The translations under genes and the position numbers were made by a program. Shown here piece after piece: positions 1 through 10,349 of a stretch of DNA of 64,000 bases (position 1 is the first letter of the stretch; the number at the start of each line of letters is the position of its first letter). The notes below the pieces were generated by a model. It searched no databases and was not told where the DNA came from. It saw nothing but the letters and a program-made list of their open reading frames with translations. The DNA comes from Nostoc sp. S13 (lineage in GTDB: Bacteria; Cyanobacteriota; Cyanobacteriia; Cyanobacteriales; Nostocaceae): assembly GCF_029379315.1 (NCBI RefSeq), contig NZ_JAQYWQ010000013.1, positions 1 to 64,000 of the forward strand. Direction: 5' to 3'.

Positions 1-352
1 TGCTTGTGAATAATGCTTATTTTATCTGAGTTCCAGGCTTAACTGAACCGTATTGGCTTATACGGGCTTTGTTTTGTAAGGAGAACAATATCTTTAAATA
101 ACTATTTAACGATTGGAAGATATTACAAAAAATTTACAAAAAAGTGAGCCAATACTTTTATACAAAGTCAACAATTACAAAGAAATATTTCGTTTTTTAT
201 ATCGATTTGTGTCAGATACAGGATAAAATGCCCAGTGGGCAAGCGTTTTCTGATAAAAAACACATATTGCCAAAAAAGTAAGAAGTTAATTGTGGCGGCT
301 GATGCCGCTAAGAACTTCCAGAGAGAACACGCATCAAAGGAGCCGAGGAAGC

Positions 353-3300
353 ATGTTCACACACGTCAAGTCCACCATTAGACACATTGCGCCTGATAAC
401 TTACGCGGACGTAATTTAATCAAGGTGGTCTATGTCGTGCTTGAGTCCCAGTACCAGAGTGCATTGTCGCAAGCGGTTCGCACGATTAACGCGAACAATC
501 CAAACTTGGCGATTGAAATCAGCGGGTACTTGATTGAGGAACTCCGCGACCCAGAGAACTACAAAGAGTTCAAACGAGAAATTGAGAGTGCGAATATCTT
601 CATCGCTTCCCTCATTTTCATTGAAGACTTAGCACAGAAAGTAGTAGCAGCAGTAGAACCACACCGCGATCACCTGGACGTTTCCGTTGTCTTTCCCTCC
701 ATGCCAGAAGTAATGCGCCTGAGTAAAATGGGCAGCTTTTCCTTGGCACAGTTGGGTCAGTCAAAAAGTGCGATCGCGCAATTCATGCGGAAACGCAAAG
801 AAAAATCCGGTGCGGGATTCCAAGATGGGATGCTGAAGCTTTTGCGAACGCTGCCGCAAGTGCTGAAGTTCCTACCAATGGATAAGGCACAGGACGCCCG
901 AAATTTCATGCTCAGTTTTCAGTATTGGCTAGGTGGTTCTCCAGAAAACCTGGAAAACTTCTTGTTGATGCTGGCTGATAAATACGTATTAAAAGGTTTA
1001 GAGAAACAAAATTTTGCACCTTCTACATATCAACAGCCGGTGGTTTATCCCGATTTAGGGATTTGGCATCCTTTGGCTCCTAGTATGTTTGAGGATGTCA
1101 GAGAGTACCTCAATTGGTATACAGCTCGTAAGGATATTTCTAGTGATCTCAAAGATCCCCTAGCTCCTTGTGTCGGGTTAGTATTGCAACGCACTCACCT
1201 AGTTACAGGGGATGATGCCCATTATGTAGCGATGGTGCAGGAGTTGGAAGCACTAGGCGCACGGGTACTGCCTGTTTTTGCTGGTGGTTTGGATTTCTCC
1301 AAGCCTGTGGATGCATACTTTTATGAACCAAATACCAACATACAGTTAGTAGATGCAGTCATATCGCTGACTGGTTTTGCTTTAGTTGGAGGCCCAGCCA
1401 GACAAGACCATCCCAAGGCAATTGAGTCACTCAAACGCTTAAACCGTCCTTATATGGTGGCCTTACCCTTAGTATTCCAAACCACAGAAGAGTGGATGGA
1501 TAGCGATTTAGGTTTGCATCCGATTCAAGTAGCTTTGCAAATTGCGATTCCGGAATTGGATGGAGCAATTGAGCCGATAATTTTATCAGGTAGAGATGGA
1601 ACTACAGGGAAAGCGATCGCACTGCGCGATCGGGTTGAAGCTGTAGCCGAACGCGCCTTAAAATGGGCTAACCTCCGCCGCAAGCCGAAGCTAGATAAAA
1701 AAGTCGCTATCACTGTTTTCAGCTTCCCGCCAGATAAAGGCAACGTGGGAACCGCCGCTTACTTGGACGTATTCGGCTCAATCTACGAGGTGATGAAAGC
1801 CCTGAAAAATAATGGCTACGACTTGCCAGAATTACCAGAATCAGCCGAAGTGTTGATGCAAGAAGTCATCCATGATGCCCAAGCGCAGTACAACAGCCCA
1901 GAACTCAACATTGCTTACAAAATGTCGGTTCCTGAGTATGAGGCGCTGACCCCTTACTCTCAACGCCTAGAGGAAAACTGGGGCCCACCTCCCGGACATC
2001 TCAACAGCGATGGGCAAAATCTGCTGATATATGGGAAGCAATTCGGTAACGTCTTCATTGGTGTCCAACCCACATTTGGTTACGAAGGCGACCCGATGCG
2101 GCTGTTGTTCTCCCGTTCCGCTAGTCCTCACCACGGTTTTGCTGCCTACTACACTTACCTAGAGCAAGTTTGGAAAGCTGATGCTGTACTGCACTTTGGT
2201 ACACACGGTTCTTTGGAATTCATGCCAGGTAAACAGATGGGGATGTCTGGTGATTGTTATCCAGATAACTTGATTGGCTCAATTCCCAACTTGTATTACT
2301 ACGCAGCCAATAATCCGAGTGAGGCGACAATTGCTAAACGTCGGAGTTATGCCGAAACGATTTCCTACTTGACACCTGCGGCAGAAAATGCTGGTTTGTA
2401 TAAAGGTTTGAAGGAACTCAGCGAGTTAATTGCTTCCTACCAAACCTTGAAAGATAGTGGACGCGGCATTCCCATTGTCAACAGCATCATGGATAAATGC
2501 CGGATCGTGAATCTGGATAAGGACATTAACCTCCCAGAAACCGATGCCAGAGACATGAGTGCCGATGAGCAGGATAATATTGTTGGCAACGTCTACCGCA
2601 AGTTGATGGAAATTGAGTCGCGGTTGTTGCCTTGTGGTTTGCACGTCATTGGTAAACCTCCAAGTGCAGAAGAAGCGATCGCAACTCTGGTCAACATTGC
2701 TAGTCTAGATCGTCAGGAAGAAGGACTTCAAGGCTTACCGGGAATTATCGCTAACAGCATTGGGCGTAACATTGACGATATCTACCAAAGTAACGACAGA
2801 GGCATTTTAGAAGATGTCCAGTTATTGCAAGATATTACCTTGGCAACCCGTGCAGCAGTTAGCGCTCTTGTCCAAGAGCAAATCGACGCGGAAGGACGAG
2901 TTTCCCTGGTTTCCCGGTTGAATTTCTTCAACATGGGCAAAAAAGAACCTTGGGTAGAAGCATTGCATAAAGCAGGTTATCCTAAAGTGGATAGCGCAGC
3001 CCTAAAACCCCTATTTGAGTATTTGGAATTCTGCCTGCAACAAGTTTGTGCCGACAACGAACTAGGAGCATTACTCAGAGGCTTGGAAGGTGAGTACATC
3101 CTACCTGGCCCTGGTGGCGATCCGATCCGCAACCCGGATGTGTTGCCTACGGGTAAGAATATTCATGCACTCGATCCCCAATCCATCCCAACAACAGCAG
3201 CAGTTCAATCAGCCAAAATCGTTGTAGACAGGCTTTTGGTACGTAATAAGGCGGAAAATGAAGGAAAATGGCCAGAAACCATTGCCTGCGTCCTCTGGGG

Positions 3301-4339
3301 AACCGATAACATCAAAACTTACGGCGAATCCCTAGCGCAAATTATGTGGATGGTGGGCGTGCGTCCAGTTCCCGATGCCTTGGGACGGGTGAACAAGTTG
3401 GAATTGATATCTCTAGAAGAGTTGGGACGCCCCAGAATTGATGTGGTAATTAACTGTTCTGGTGTATTCCGCGATTTGTTCATCAACCAAATGAACCTGC
3501 TAGACCAAGGGGTGAAAATGGCGGCGGAGGCAGATGAACCCTTAGAAATGAACTTTGTTCGCAAACACGCTTTGCTGCAAGCTGAGGAAATGGGGATTAA
3601 TCTGCGTCAAGCAGCGACGCGCGTTTTCTCCAACGCTTCTGGTTCCTACTCGTCAAATATCAACTTGGCGGTAGAAAACAGCACTTGGGATAGCGAAGCC
3701 GAGTTGCAGGAAATGTATCTCAACCGGAAATCTTTCTCCTTCAATTCCGATAACCCCGGAATCATGGACGAATCCCGGCAGATTTTTGAAAGTACATTGA
3801 AAACTGCTGATGCAACTTTCCAAAATCTTGATTCTTCCGAGATTAGTTTGACGGACGTTTCCCACTACTTTGATTCTGATCCCACTAAGCTTGTGGCAAG
3901 TCTGCGGGGTGATGGTAAAAAACCAGCATCTTATATTGCAGATACAACCACAGCTAACGCCCAAGTGCGGACATTATCAGAAACCGTGCGTTTGGATGCG
4001 CGTACCAAATTATTAAATCCCAAGTGGTACGAGGGGATGCTGAATCACGGTTATGAAGGTGTGCGCGAACTCTCCAAGCGGTTAGTGAATACAACAGGTT
4101 GGAGTGCGACAGCAGGCGCTGTGGATAACTGGATTTATGAGGATACTAACGAAACCTTCATCAAAGATGAAGAAATGCAGAAGCGGTTGCTGAACCTTAA
4201 TCCCCATTCTTTCCGTAAGATTGTATCAACTTTATTGGAAGTGAATGGACGCGGTTATTGGGAGACTAGCGAGGATAATTTAGATCGTCTGCGCGAGTTG
4301 TACCAAGAGGTTGAAGACAGAATTGAAGGGATAGAATAG
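353..4339 (+). CDS. chlH: Magnesium chelatase subunit H
   Basis: ~1330-aa ORF recognisable as ChlH/BchH ([64 protein letters not shown]). ATG at 353 preferred over the upstream GTG at 290. Confidence 0.97.
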   Translation: MFTHVKSTIRHIAPDNLRGRNLIKVVYVVLESQYQSALSQAVRTINANNPNLAIEISGYLIEELRDPENYKEFKREIESANIFIASLIFIEDLAQKVVAAVEPHRDHLDVSVVFPSMPEVMRLSKMGSFSLAQLGQSKSAIAQFMRKRKEKSGAGFQDGMLKLLRTLPQVLKFLPMDKAQDARNFMLSFQYWLGGSPENLENFLLMLADKYVLKGLEKQNFAPSTYQQPVVYPDLGIWHPLAPSMFEDVREYLNWYTARKDISSDLKDPLAPCVGLVLQRTHLVTGDDAHYVAMVQELEALGARVLPVFAGGLDFSKPVDAYFYEPNTNIQLVDAVISLTGFALVGGPARQDHPKAIESLKRLNRPYMVALPLVFQTTEEWMDSDLGLHPIQVALQIAIPELDGAIEPIILSGRDGTTGKAIALRDRVEAVAERALKWANLRRKPKLDKKVAITVFSFPPDKGNVGTAAYLDVFGSIYEVMKALKNNGYDLPELPESAEVLMQEVIHDAQAQYNSPELNIAYKMSVPEYEALTPYSQRLEENWGPPPGHLNSDGQNLLIYGKQFGNVFIGVQPTFGYEGDPMRLLFSRSASPHHGFAAYYTYLEQVWKADAVLHFGTHGSLEFMPGKQMGMSGDCYPDNLIGSIPNLYYYAANNPSEATIAKRRSYAETISYLTPAAENAGLYKGLKELSELIASYQTLKDSGRGIPIVNSIMDKCRIVNLDKDINLPETDARDMSADEQDNIVGNVYRKLMEIESRLLPCGLHVIGKPPSAEEAIATLVNIASLDRQEEGLQGLPGIIANSIGRNIDDIYQSNDRGILEDVQLLQDITLATRAAVSALVQEQIDAEGRVSLVSRLNFFNMGKKEPWVEALHKAGYPKVDSAALKPLFEYLEFCLQQVCADNELGALLRGLEGEYILPGPGGDPIRNPDVLPTGKNIHALDPQSIPTTAAVQSAKIVVDRLLVRNKAENEGKWPETIACVLWGTDNIKTYGESLAQIMWMVGVRPVPDALGRVNKLELISLEELGRPRIDVVINCSGVFRDLFINQMNLLDQGVKMAAEADEPLEMNFVRKHALLQAEEMGINLRQAATRVFSNASGSYSSNINLAVENSTWDSEAELQEMYLNRKSFSFNSDNPGIMDESRQIFESTLKTADATFQNLDSSEISLTDVSHYFDSDPTKLVASLRGDGKKPASYIADTTTANAQVRTLSETVRLDARTKLLNPKWYEGMLNHGYEGVRELSKRLVNTTGWSATAGAVDNWIYEDTNETFIKDEEMQKRLLNLNPHSFRKIVSTLLEVNGRGYWETSEDNLDRLRELYQEVEDRIEGIE

Positions 4340-4397
4340 TACTAGTTAGGCAGGCAAGATGCCTGCCCAACTTTGCTATTTTATTTATGAATCCGGC

Positions 4398-5795
4398 ATG
4401 ATCAAAAAGAAACACATGGAAACAGGTGTTTATGCTCAACAACTAGAATTATTTCAGTTATTTGAACCTGTAAATGTTATAAATTCTCAATCAAAATTTA
4501 CATTTATAGATTTATTCGCTGGCATAGGTGGATTTAGAATTCCTCTGCAAGAGTTAGGAGGAATATGTCTAGGCTATTCGGAAATTGATAAAGAAGCTAT
4601 TAAAGTTTACCAAAATAATTTTATTCGTGATGCCAATGCTAATGAAGCATATTTAGGAGATATTACTAATTTAAATAAGCTCCCATTTGACATAGATTTA
4701 CTAGTCGGTGGTGTTCCTTGTCAACCTTGGTCAATCGCTGGGAAATTACAAGGCTTAGACGACCCCAGAGGTAAGCTATGGATTGATGTTTTTAGAGTAG
4801 TAAAAGCTAACCAACCAAAGGCATTTATATTTGAAAATGTTAAAGGTTTAACAGAGCCAAGAAATAGAAAAAGCCTGGAATATATACTTAATAATCTCAC
4901 AGCATATGGTTATGTAGTAAAATACCAGGTGCTTAATTCCTACGATTTTGGTTTACCTCAAGATAGAGACAGGATATTTATTGTTGGAATTAGAAATGAT
5001 ATTGAAAAATGCTGGGCTTTTACGTTTCCTAACTCTTTAAATAAACAGCTAAAGCTTTATAACGTAATTGCTGGTATTCAACATAGTAATTTTACCAAAA
5101 AAAGATTTTCACCAGAAATTTTATTTCCTGATGGTAAAATTCCAGCTTCTAGAGGCAGATTTCAAAAAATAGATGAATTAAATGATTTTTTCACTTTTGC
5201 TGATATCAGAGATGGACATACTACTATTCATTCTTGGGACTTAATAGAAACGACTTTAAGAGAAAAGCTCATTTGTAAAACTATATTGAGAAATAGAAGA
5301 AAGAAAATTTATGGACTCAAAGATGGTAATCCTTTAGAATTTGCAATATTACAAACTCTCATTCCTAGTTTACAGATTGAAGAAATAAATACTTTAGTAG
5401 CCAAAGAAATTTTACATCTTGTCGAGGGTAAAGGCTATGAATTTGTTAATTCTAAAATTTCTTCAGGAATTAATGGCATTTCTAAAATATTCTTGCCTCA
5501 TGCTGAGGCTATCGCAACTTTAACAGCAACTGGAACTAGAGACTTTATTGCAACTATATCTATAGAATGTCAGGAGCCAGAAGCATATAAGCAAACTTTT
5601 ATTCAAGAAATTTATGTCAAAAAGAACTATAAACATTTAATAGCTACAGATTACGCTAGATTACAAGGATTTCCAGAAACTTTTAAAATCGCTGAGAGTG
5701 AGAGTACAGCCAAGCATCAATTTGGTAATGCGGTTTCTGTTCCTGTCGTTTACCATTTAGCAAAAGCTTTGTTAAAAATAATCCCCATAGATTAA
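4398..5795 (+). CDS. DNA (cytosine-5-)-methyltransferase
   Basis: C5-MTase motifs: FIDLFAGIGGF (I), GGVPCQPWSIAG (IV), FENVKGL (VI), QDRDRIFIVGIR (VIII), ARLQGFPETF (IX), QFGNAVSVPVV (X). Start at 4398 or 4416; the 4359 ATG lies in a hairpin after chlH. Confidence 0.95.
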   Translation: MIKKKHMETGVYAQQLELFQLFEPVNVINSQSKFTFIDLFAGIGGFRIPLQELGGICLGYSEIDKEAIKVYQNNFIRDANANEAYLGDITNLNKLPFDIDLLVGGVPCQPWSIAGKLQGLDDPRGKLWIDVFRVVKANQPKAFIFENVKGLTEPRNRKSLEYILNNLTAYGYVVKYQVLNSYDFGLPQDRDRIFIVGIRNDIEKCWAFTFPNSLNKQLKLYNVIAGIQHSNFTKKRFSPEILFPDGKIPASRGRFQKIDELNDFFTFADIRDGHTTIHSWDLIETTLREKLICKTILRNRRKKIYGLKDGNPLEFAILQTLIPSLQIEEINTLVAKEILHLVEGKGYEFVNSKISSGINGISKIFLPHAEAIATLTATGTRDFIATISIECQEPEAYKQTFIQEIYVKKNYKHLIATDYARLQGFPETFKIAESESTAKHQFGNAVSVPVVYHLAKALLKIIPID

Positions 5796-5807
5796 ATAAA
5801 TTTAAAT

Positions 5808-6647
5808 ATGGCAGCTATTAGTTCAAAAACTCGTGCAGTAATTAAAGGTTATCTAGAAGGATTTATTAAGGCTCTTGTAGATGAGTATAAAGGGCGTAAA
5901 ATTTTAAAGCCAGATAATGCAGCAGAGTATTTATTAAGATTTTCATCTAATGGAGAATTGAAACCATTTCAAGCAGCACTGATTCCACCAGAATTAATAC
6001 GTATCAACCAATTTGAAAGAGGTTTGAGTACAAAGCTAGGTAATTGTTTTGAAGAATGCGCTCGCTTAATTGCTCTAGAACATCATCAAGATGTGCGTCG
6101 GAGTTATGATATTAAATCGAAAGTAAGTATTGCTGCTTTTGCACAAGCTGAACTTCAAAAACAAAATTACGAATTTGCTGCTAAAAAAGAACAAGCAAAG
6201 CCATCTTTTGAACAGATGATAACAGCAGTTATTAATGCTTGTCGTAGTGATGATTTAGAAATAAAGGTCGTTCGCGCTGATCTTTATATTCTAGCGAAAG
6301 ACGGCACAGAATTCTTATTTGAAATCAAAGCTCCTAAACCAAACAAAGGACAATGTTTAGAAGTCTTGCAACGTCTGCTTAGATTTCATTTACTGCGCGG
6401 TGTAAATCGTCCTCAATTACAAGCTTACTATGCTATGCCTTATAATCCATATGGTATCACCAAAGCGGATTATAAATGGACACAGGCAAAAAGCTATTTA
6501 CCTTTTGAAGAGGCTGTAATTATTGGAAATGAATTTTGGAATATTGTAGGGGGAGCAACTGCTTATGAAGAATTATTAGAAATATATCTGGAAGTGGGAC
6601 GGGATAAAAGCAAATATATGTTGGATGCTTTAGCTTTTGGGTTTTAA
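5808..6647 (+). CDS. Type II restriction endonuclease, TdeIII-like
   Basis: Starts 12 bp after the methyltransferase on the same strand; PD-(D/E)XK-like stretch RADLYILAKDGTEFLFEIKAPKPNKGQ; overall resembles TdeIII-family enzymes from memory. Confidence 0.75.
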   Translation: MAAISSKTRAVIKGYLEGFIKALVDEYKGRKILKPDNAAEYLLRFSSNGELKPFQAALIPPELIRINQFERGLSTKLGNCFEECARLIALEHHQDVRRSYDIKSKVSIAAFAQAELQKQNYEFAAKKEQAKPSFEQMITAVINACRSDDLEIKVVRADLYILAKDGTEFLFEIKAPKPNKGQCLEVLQRLLRFHLLRGVNRPQLQAYYAMPYNPYGITKADYKWTQAKSYLPFEEAVIIGNEFWNIVGGATAYEELLEIYLEVGRDKSKYMLDALAFGF

Positions 6648-6731
6648 GAGTTGTTTAACAAATACAACCAACAGTAAAAAGCTCGGCAATCCGCTACGCG
6701 TCTACGCCTTGTTTTTGAGGTTTTCTGTAAG

Positions 6732-6760
6732 GCGATGTCTACGACGGGCTACGCCTACGC
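6732..6760 (+). repeat. 21-bp small dispersed element inside split HIP1 (GCGAT|GTCTACGACGGGCTACGCCTA|CGC)
   Basis: Exact 29-mer; the flanks join to GCGATCGC. Host is a HIP1-rich repeat unit whose empty form is at ~7254-7303. Confidence 0.9.
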
Positions 6761-6813
6761 ACCATTCTTCCATAACAGGCGATTGCTTTGTTTTTAAGGA
6801 ATACCGTTCAGCG

Positions 6814-7029
6814 TTACGCATGGTCTTGAGTTTTAGAAGCTTGTAGCACTTTTAACATAGTATCTGCGGCTTCAACTGCATCATAAGGCGACCACACAGG
6901 ATAGGACTGATCAGGCTTAATCAGATCAGTTTCCTGTTGGGCTAACTCTGAGATTAAAACCTGCATAATGTAAAACTTATCTGCTCGACTAAGTTCTCGC
7001 AAAGTGGAGATTAATTCTGCTGAAACCAT
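6814..7029 (-). CDS. Small conserved hypothetical protein, antitoxin-like
   Basis: MVSAELISTLRELSRADKFYIMQVLISELAQQETDLIKPDQSYPVWSPYDAVEAADTMLKVLQ; internal ATG preferred. Confidence 0.6.
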   Translation of the reverse strand: MVSAELISTLRELSRADKFYIMQVLISELAQQETDLIKPDQSYPVWSPYDAVEAADTMLKVLQASKTQDHA

Positions 7030-7380
7030 GCAAAGCACTCTAGTAAATCAAGTCTGCTTCTTGATCATAGTTTATTCGTTGGGTTTCACTGCGTTTACCC
7101 CAAGCTACAACTAGAATAATCACGTCTGCGACTTACTGGTGAGACAATTCAAGCAGCTAATAATGCGCTCGCTTTTTTGAGGGTTTCTGCAAGGCGATGT
7201 CTACGACGGGCTATTCGGCGTCGCACTCACTCTTTCATAACAGGCTATCGCTTTGTTTTTGAGGTTTTCTGCAAGGCGATCGCTCACTCTTTTATAACAG
7301 GCGATCGCCACATTAGTTACAACACAAAGACAATCTGTAGGCAAGCTATAATTTATTCAAAGTGAAACTGATATCCCTTT

Positions 7381-7650
7381 ATGTTAACGCTTGAGCAAAT
7401 TGAGTCCGCCATTCTTCAACTGTCACCTGATGAGTATAAAAAACTCATAGAGTGGTTTGCTGATTTGGACTATCAACGCTGGGATAAGCAATTAGAGAAA
7501 GACGTTGCTGATGGAAAATTGGAAGCTTTAGCACAGGAAGCGTAGGCGTAGCCCGTCGTAGACATCGCTGAATTCAAGGCGGGTCACTGTCGGGAAATCT
7601 ATACACTATACAACGCGACGTTTCTGGCAATGTTACAATACTCTGCCTGA
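7381..7650 (+). pseudogene. Antitoxin gene interrupted by the 21-bp element
   Basis: MLTLEQIESAILQLSPDEYKKLIEWFADLDYQRWDKQLEKDVADGKLEALAQEA*; TAG at 7543 is supplied by the element. Removing 21 bp restores ...LAQEAIAEFKAGHCREI... Confidence 0.8.
7540..7568 (-). repeat. 21-bp small dispersed element inside split HIP1 (GCG|TAGGCGTAGCCCGTCGTAGAC|ATCGC)
   Basis: Reverse complement of the 6732 copy. Confidence 0.92.
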
Positions 7651-7654
7651 AAAT

Positions 7655-7861
7655 GTGCAACAGACTGTCGATCAATGCTATCACTTACTAAAAACAGATC
7701 CGTCCCATTTATCACTCCATTTCAAAAAGATTGGCAACAAGTATTGGCCAGTTCGAGCAGGACTAAATTACCGAGCTTTAGGTGTCGAGGTAGAAGGTGG
7801 AATTTCGTGGTTTTGGATCGGTACACATGCAGAATATGACAAGTTGATCGATAAGTTGTAA
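7655..7861 (+). CDS. RelE/ParE-type toxin, start uncertain
   Basis: QQTVDQCYHLLKTDPSHLSLHFKKIGNKYWPVRAGLNYRALGVEVEGGISWFWIGTHAEYDKLI. The open frame extends upstream (KSIHYTTRRFWQCYNTLPENV) without an obvious ATG. Confidence 0.65.
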   Translation: MQQTVDQCYHLLKTDPSHLSLHFKKIGNKYWPVRAGLNYRALGVEVEGGISWFWIGTHAEYDKLIDKL

Positions 7862-8016
7862 CTCTGCATAACAAACCCTTTTATTGCCAAATTTTTGGCT
7901 GACATTTTGTTTTTGAGGTTTTCTGCAAAGCGATCGCTGGATACAGTTTGGGATAATGCTGAGGATGATGTCTATGGCGATCTACTCTAAATGAATATTC
8001 AAGTTTAAATTTTTCT

Positions 8017-8613
8017 ATGGATGCCTTAATTATCAACTTTGCTCCTGTTCTTCAAATAACAGATGAGCAATTCTTCCAGTTATGTCAGATAAATGAATTA
8101 ATCAGATTTGAAGGTAATGCTGATGGCAGATTGCTACTAATGCCTCTAGTCAGAGGTTTAACTAGCAACCGCAATGCTAATTTAACTGCTCAACTTGGAG
8201 TGTGGAATCGTGATGAATCACTAGGTATAGCTTTTGGTTCTTCGGTTGGGTTTATTTTACCAAATGGGGCAGTGCGTAGGCGTAGCCCGTCGTAGACATC
8301 GCCTGACGCATCTTGGTTAAAACGTGACAAATGGGATTCTCTCACAAGTGAGCAAAAAGAGAGATTTCCGCCTGTATGTCCTGATTTTGTCGTGGAATTG
8401 CGTTCTGATACTGATTATTTAATAAGGCTACAAAATAAAATGCAAGAGTACCGAGACAACGGTACTAGATTAGGTTGGTTAATTGATTTAGAGATTCGGC
8501 AAGTAGAAATTTATCGTTTTGGTAGAGATGTTGAAGTGCTGCAATCTCCTGCTAGTTTATCAGGAGAAGATGTGCTACCAGAATTTGTGCTTAATCTTAA
8601 AGATATCTGGTGA
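8017..8613 (+). pseudogene. Uma2 family (DUF820) endonuclease interrupted by the 21-bp element
   Basis: N-terminal part 8017-8295 and C-terminal part (ORF 8392-8613) are in the same frame. Element at 8274-8302 introduces TAG at 8293; removing 21 bp restores FILPNGAVRSPDASWLKRDKW. Confidence 0.9.
8274..8302 (-). repeat. 21-bp small dispersed element inside split HIP1
   Basis: 29-mer identical to 7540-7568. Confidence 0.92.
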
Positions 8614-8632
8614 ATTGATTAAAATACAAAGT

Positions 8633-8661
8633 GCGATGTCTACGACGGGCTACGCCTAAGC
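8633..8661 (+). repeat. 21-bp small dispersed element, near-perfect (last flank AGC instead of CGC)
   Basis: GCGAT|GTCTACGACGGGCTACGCCTA|AGC. Confidence 0.85.
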
Positions 8662-8813
8662 AACATATACAACAGGCGATCGCAGTATTATTTGAGGTTT
8701 TCTGCAAGGCGATACCGACGGTGAGCTTTACTAACGCTGACTCTTCCACAACAAGCGATGTCTAGCGACAAGCCGAAGAAGCGTCTACGCTTTATTTTTG
8801 AGGTTTCTGCAAG

Positions 8814-8842
8814 GCGTAGGCGTAGTCCGTCGTTGACATCCC
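8814..8842 (-). repeat. 21-bp small dispersed element, diverged copy
   Basis: GCG|TAGGCGTAGTCCGTCGTTGAC|ATCCC inside the CTGCAAGGCGATCGCTCACTC unit. Confidence 0.75.
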
Positions 8843-8970
8843 TCACTCTTTCGCAATAGGCGATCGCTCTGTTGGGCATCAAAGCAGATGCAGCGTTTGA
8901 TTTGATGGACAAAATCTTGTCCGCTATATTTTAGGTGTACCAGTTGCTTCCTCACTCCAAGTTAATCAGC

Positions 8971-9111
8971 ATGGATATCACAGCTATTTTGAACGAAATC
9001 GCAACTCTTAGTGTTGAAGATAGAATCCGTATTGTACAGGCAATTTGGGATACCATCGCTCAGTCGAACACTGCCCGCATTACTCCATGTTTGAAAATGG
9101 ACGAGGTTTAG
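8971..9111 (+). pseudogene. Addiction-module component (TIGR02574-like) N-terminal remnant
   Basis: MDITAILNEIATLSVEDRIRIVQAIWDTIAQSNTARITPCLKMDEV*; looks truncated at 46 aa. Confidence 0.55.
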
Positions 9112-9150
9112 TTGATGTTTGAATATATTTGACTATGCCAAAGGTAATTA

Positions 9151-9774
9151 TTATTCAATAATTCCAATTAATATCTGCATTAAAACATCTAAATCATCAG
9201 GCACACGATACAAAGTAATATCTTGAGTAATATGAAGAGGCTGTTGTTCTAATAAACCAAAACGCCAAGTATCACCTACTGTGACTGCACCATAAAGAAT
9301 ATCTTGTTCTTCTGCTATTGCTAAAGCGATTAACTCCGCTGATAGTTGAGTAAAACCTCTTGACAAATCGTCGTTTTTAGCCTCTACTACCAGAAAATTT
9401 TTACCTCTTTCATCTGTGTTTGTACTTCGCAGTAAGTAATCTAGATTACCTTTGAGTTGGTAACTTACCTGGAGAGGATATTCTAAACGCATTTGACACT
9501 TACAAAAACGCGCTAGTTCCGAAAGTACTGGTGCCACCATAATTTCTCGACGTGCAGTTTCGCTCGATAAAGTTACTAGTGGTAACAACTCCTCGATTTG
9601 CTGACGTAATTCAGGTAAACGTTGTGGTATACGTTGAGAAGAGGGTAAGGTCATACGCGAACGTGAAAAGCTATAACCCAATTCAGCTAAAATATCTTCT
9701 GTTTCATAAGGTAACTCGAAGTAAGAACGAAAAGTGTAACTCTGTCCTTCTTGCAAAATTTTTGGTTTAGACAT
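9151..9774 (-). CDS. Conserved hypothetical protein, possible PD-(D/E)XK-like fold
   Basis: 207-aa ORF; GNLDYLL...NFLVVEAKNDDLSRGFTQLSAEL resembles a D...ExK core. Confidence 0.6.
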   Translation of the reverse strand: MSKPKILQEGQSYTFRSYFELPYETEDILAELGYSFSRSRMTLPSSQRIPQRLPELRQQIEELLPLVTLSSETARREIMVAPVLSELARFCKCQMRLEYPLQVSYQLKGNLDYLLRSTNTDERGKNFLVVEAKNDDLSRGFTQLSAELIALAIAEEQDILYGAVTVGDTWRFGLLEQQPLHITQDITLYRVPDDLDVLMQILIGIIE

Positions 9775-10349
9775 AATAAATCCGACATATAGCTAATAAG
9801 AAAGCGTCCTAACTGTTCCACACCGTGAAGCCAACTTAGCTTAATTATAGGTATGTTGATTTGTTTTAAAGGCGCTCTTTTATGCATATGTTGTTTCTAA
9901 CAAATAAACCATCCGTTACTCGAATATCCACGCGAACCACCTGCACGGGAATATCCACTGATAGGTTTGCGATCGCGTGGTTTAAACTCAGCATATGCGG
10001 GGACTGCGCTAATTAAAAAACTACTCCCACAACCAAACTTGTAAGTCTGGAGCATCACATACCCGTAGCTAAATAGACAAACTCCCGCTAGAGCAACACT
10101 AAATAGATTTTTCCAGACAGATTGCGTCAGCCGTCCAATAATGATCGGCAGAAAACCCTAAACAACTATCCATGTGTATTCTCCCATATCTCCCCAACTG
10201 TGCAACATTGGGCGACCATTGATTACAGTACTCAGAATTTGACTGATGACGTGAGCATGATATGGAAGCATTTGTGAGTCAAGGAAATGCTGGTGAAAGA
10301 GTTCTCACAGCATATGCTTTGATGGAACTGGTGGAAGAACGTCCTGAGC

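Larger units (their letters stand above)
6712..7310. repeat. HIP1-rich dispersed unit (GCTTTGTTTTTGAGGTTTTCTGCAAGGCGATCGCTCACTCTTTYATAACAGGCGATCGC)
   Basis: Copies recognisable at ~6712, ~7176 and ~7254, with further ones at ~7909, ~8690 and ~8791. Confidence 0.8.

Noticed and set aside
4349-4367. GGCAGGCaagatGCCTGCC as chlH terminator
   Set aside because: Only 7-bp stem with no T-run; noted as a weak hairpin that also creates the spurious 4359 start.
6637-6846. ORF 6637-6846 (and 7177-7365)
   Set aside because: Arise from HIP1-rich and 21-bp repeats (RRCLRRA... translations), not genes.
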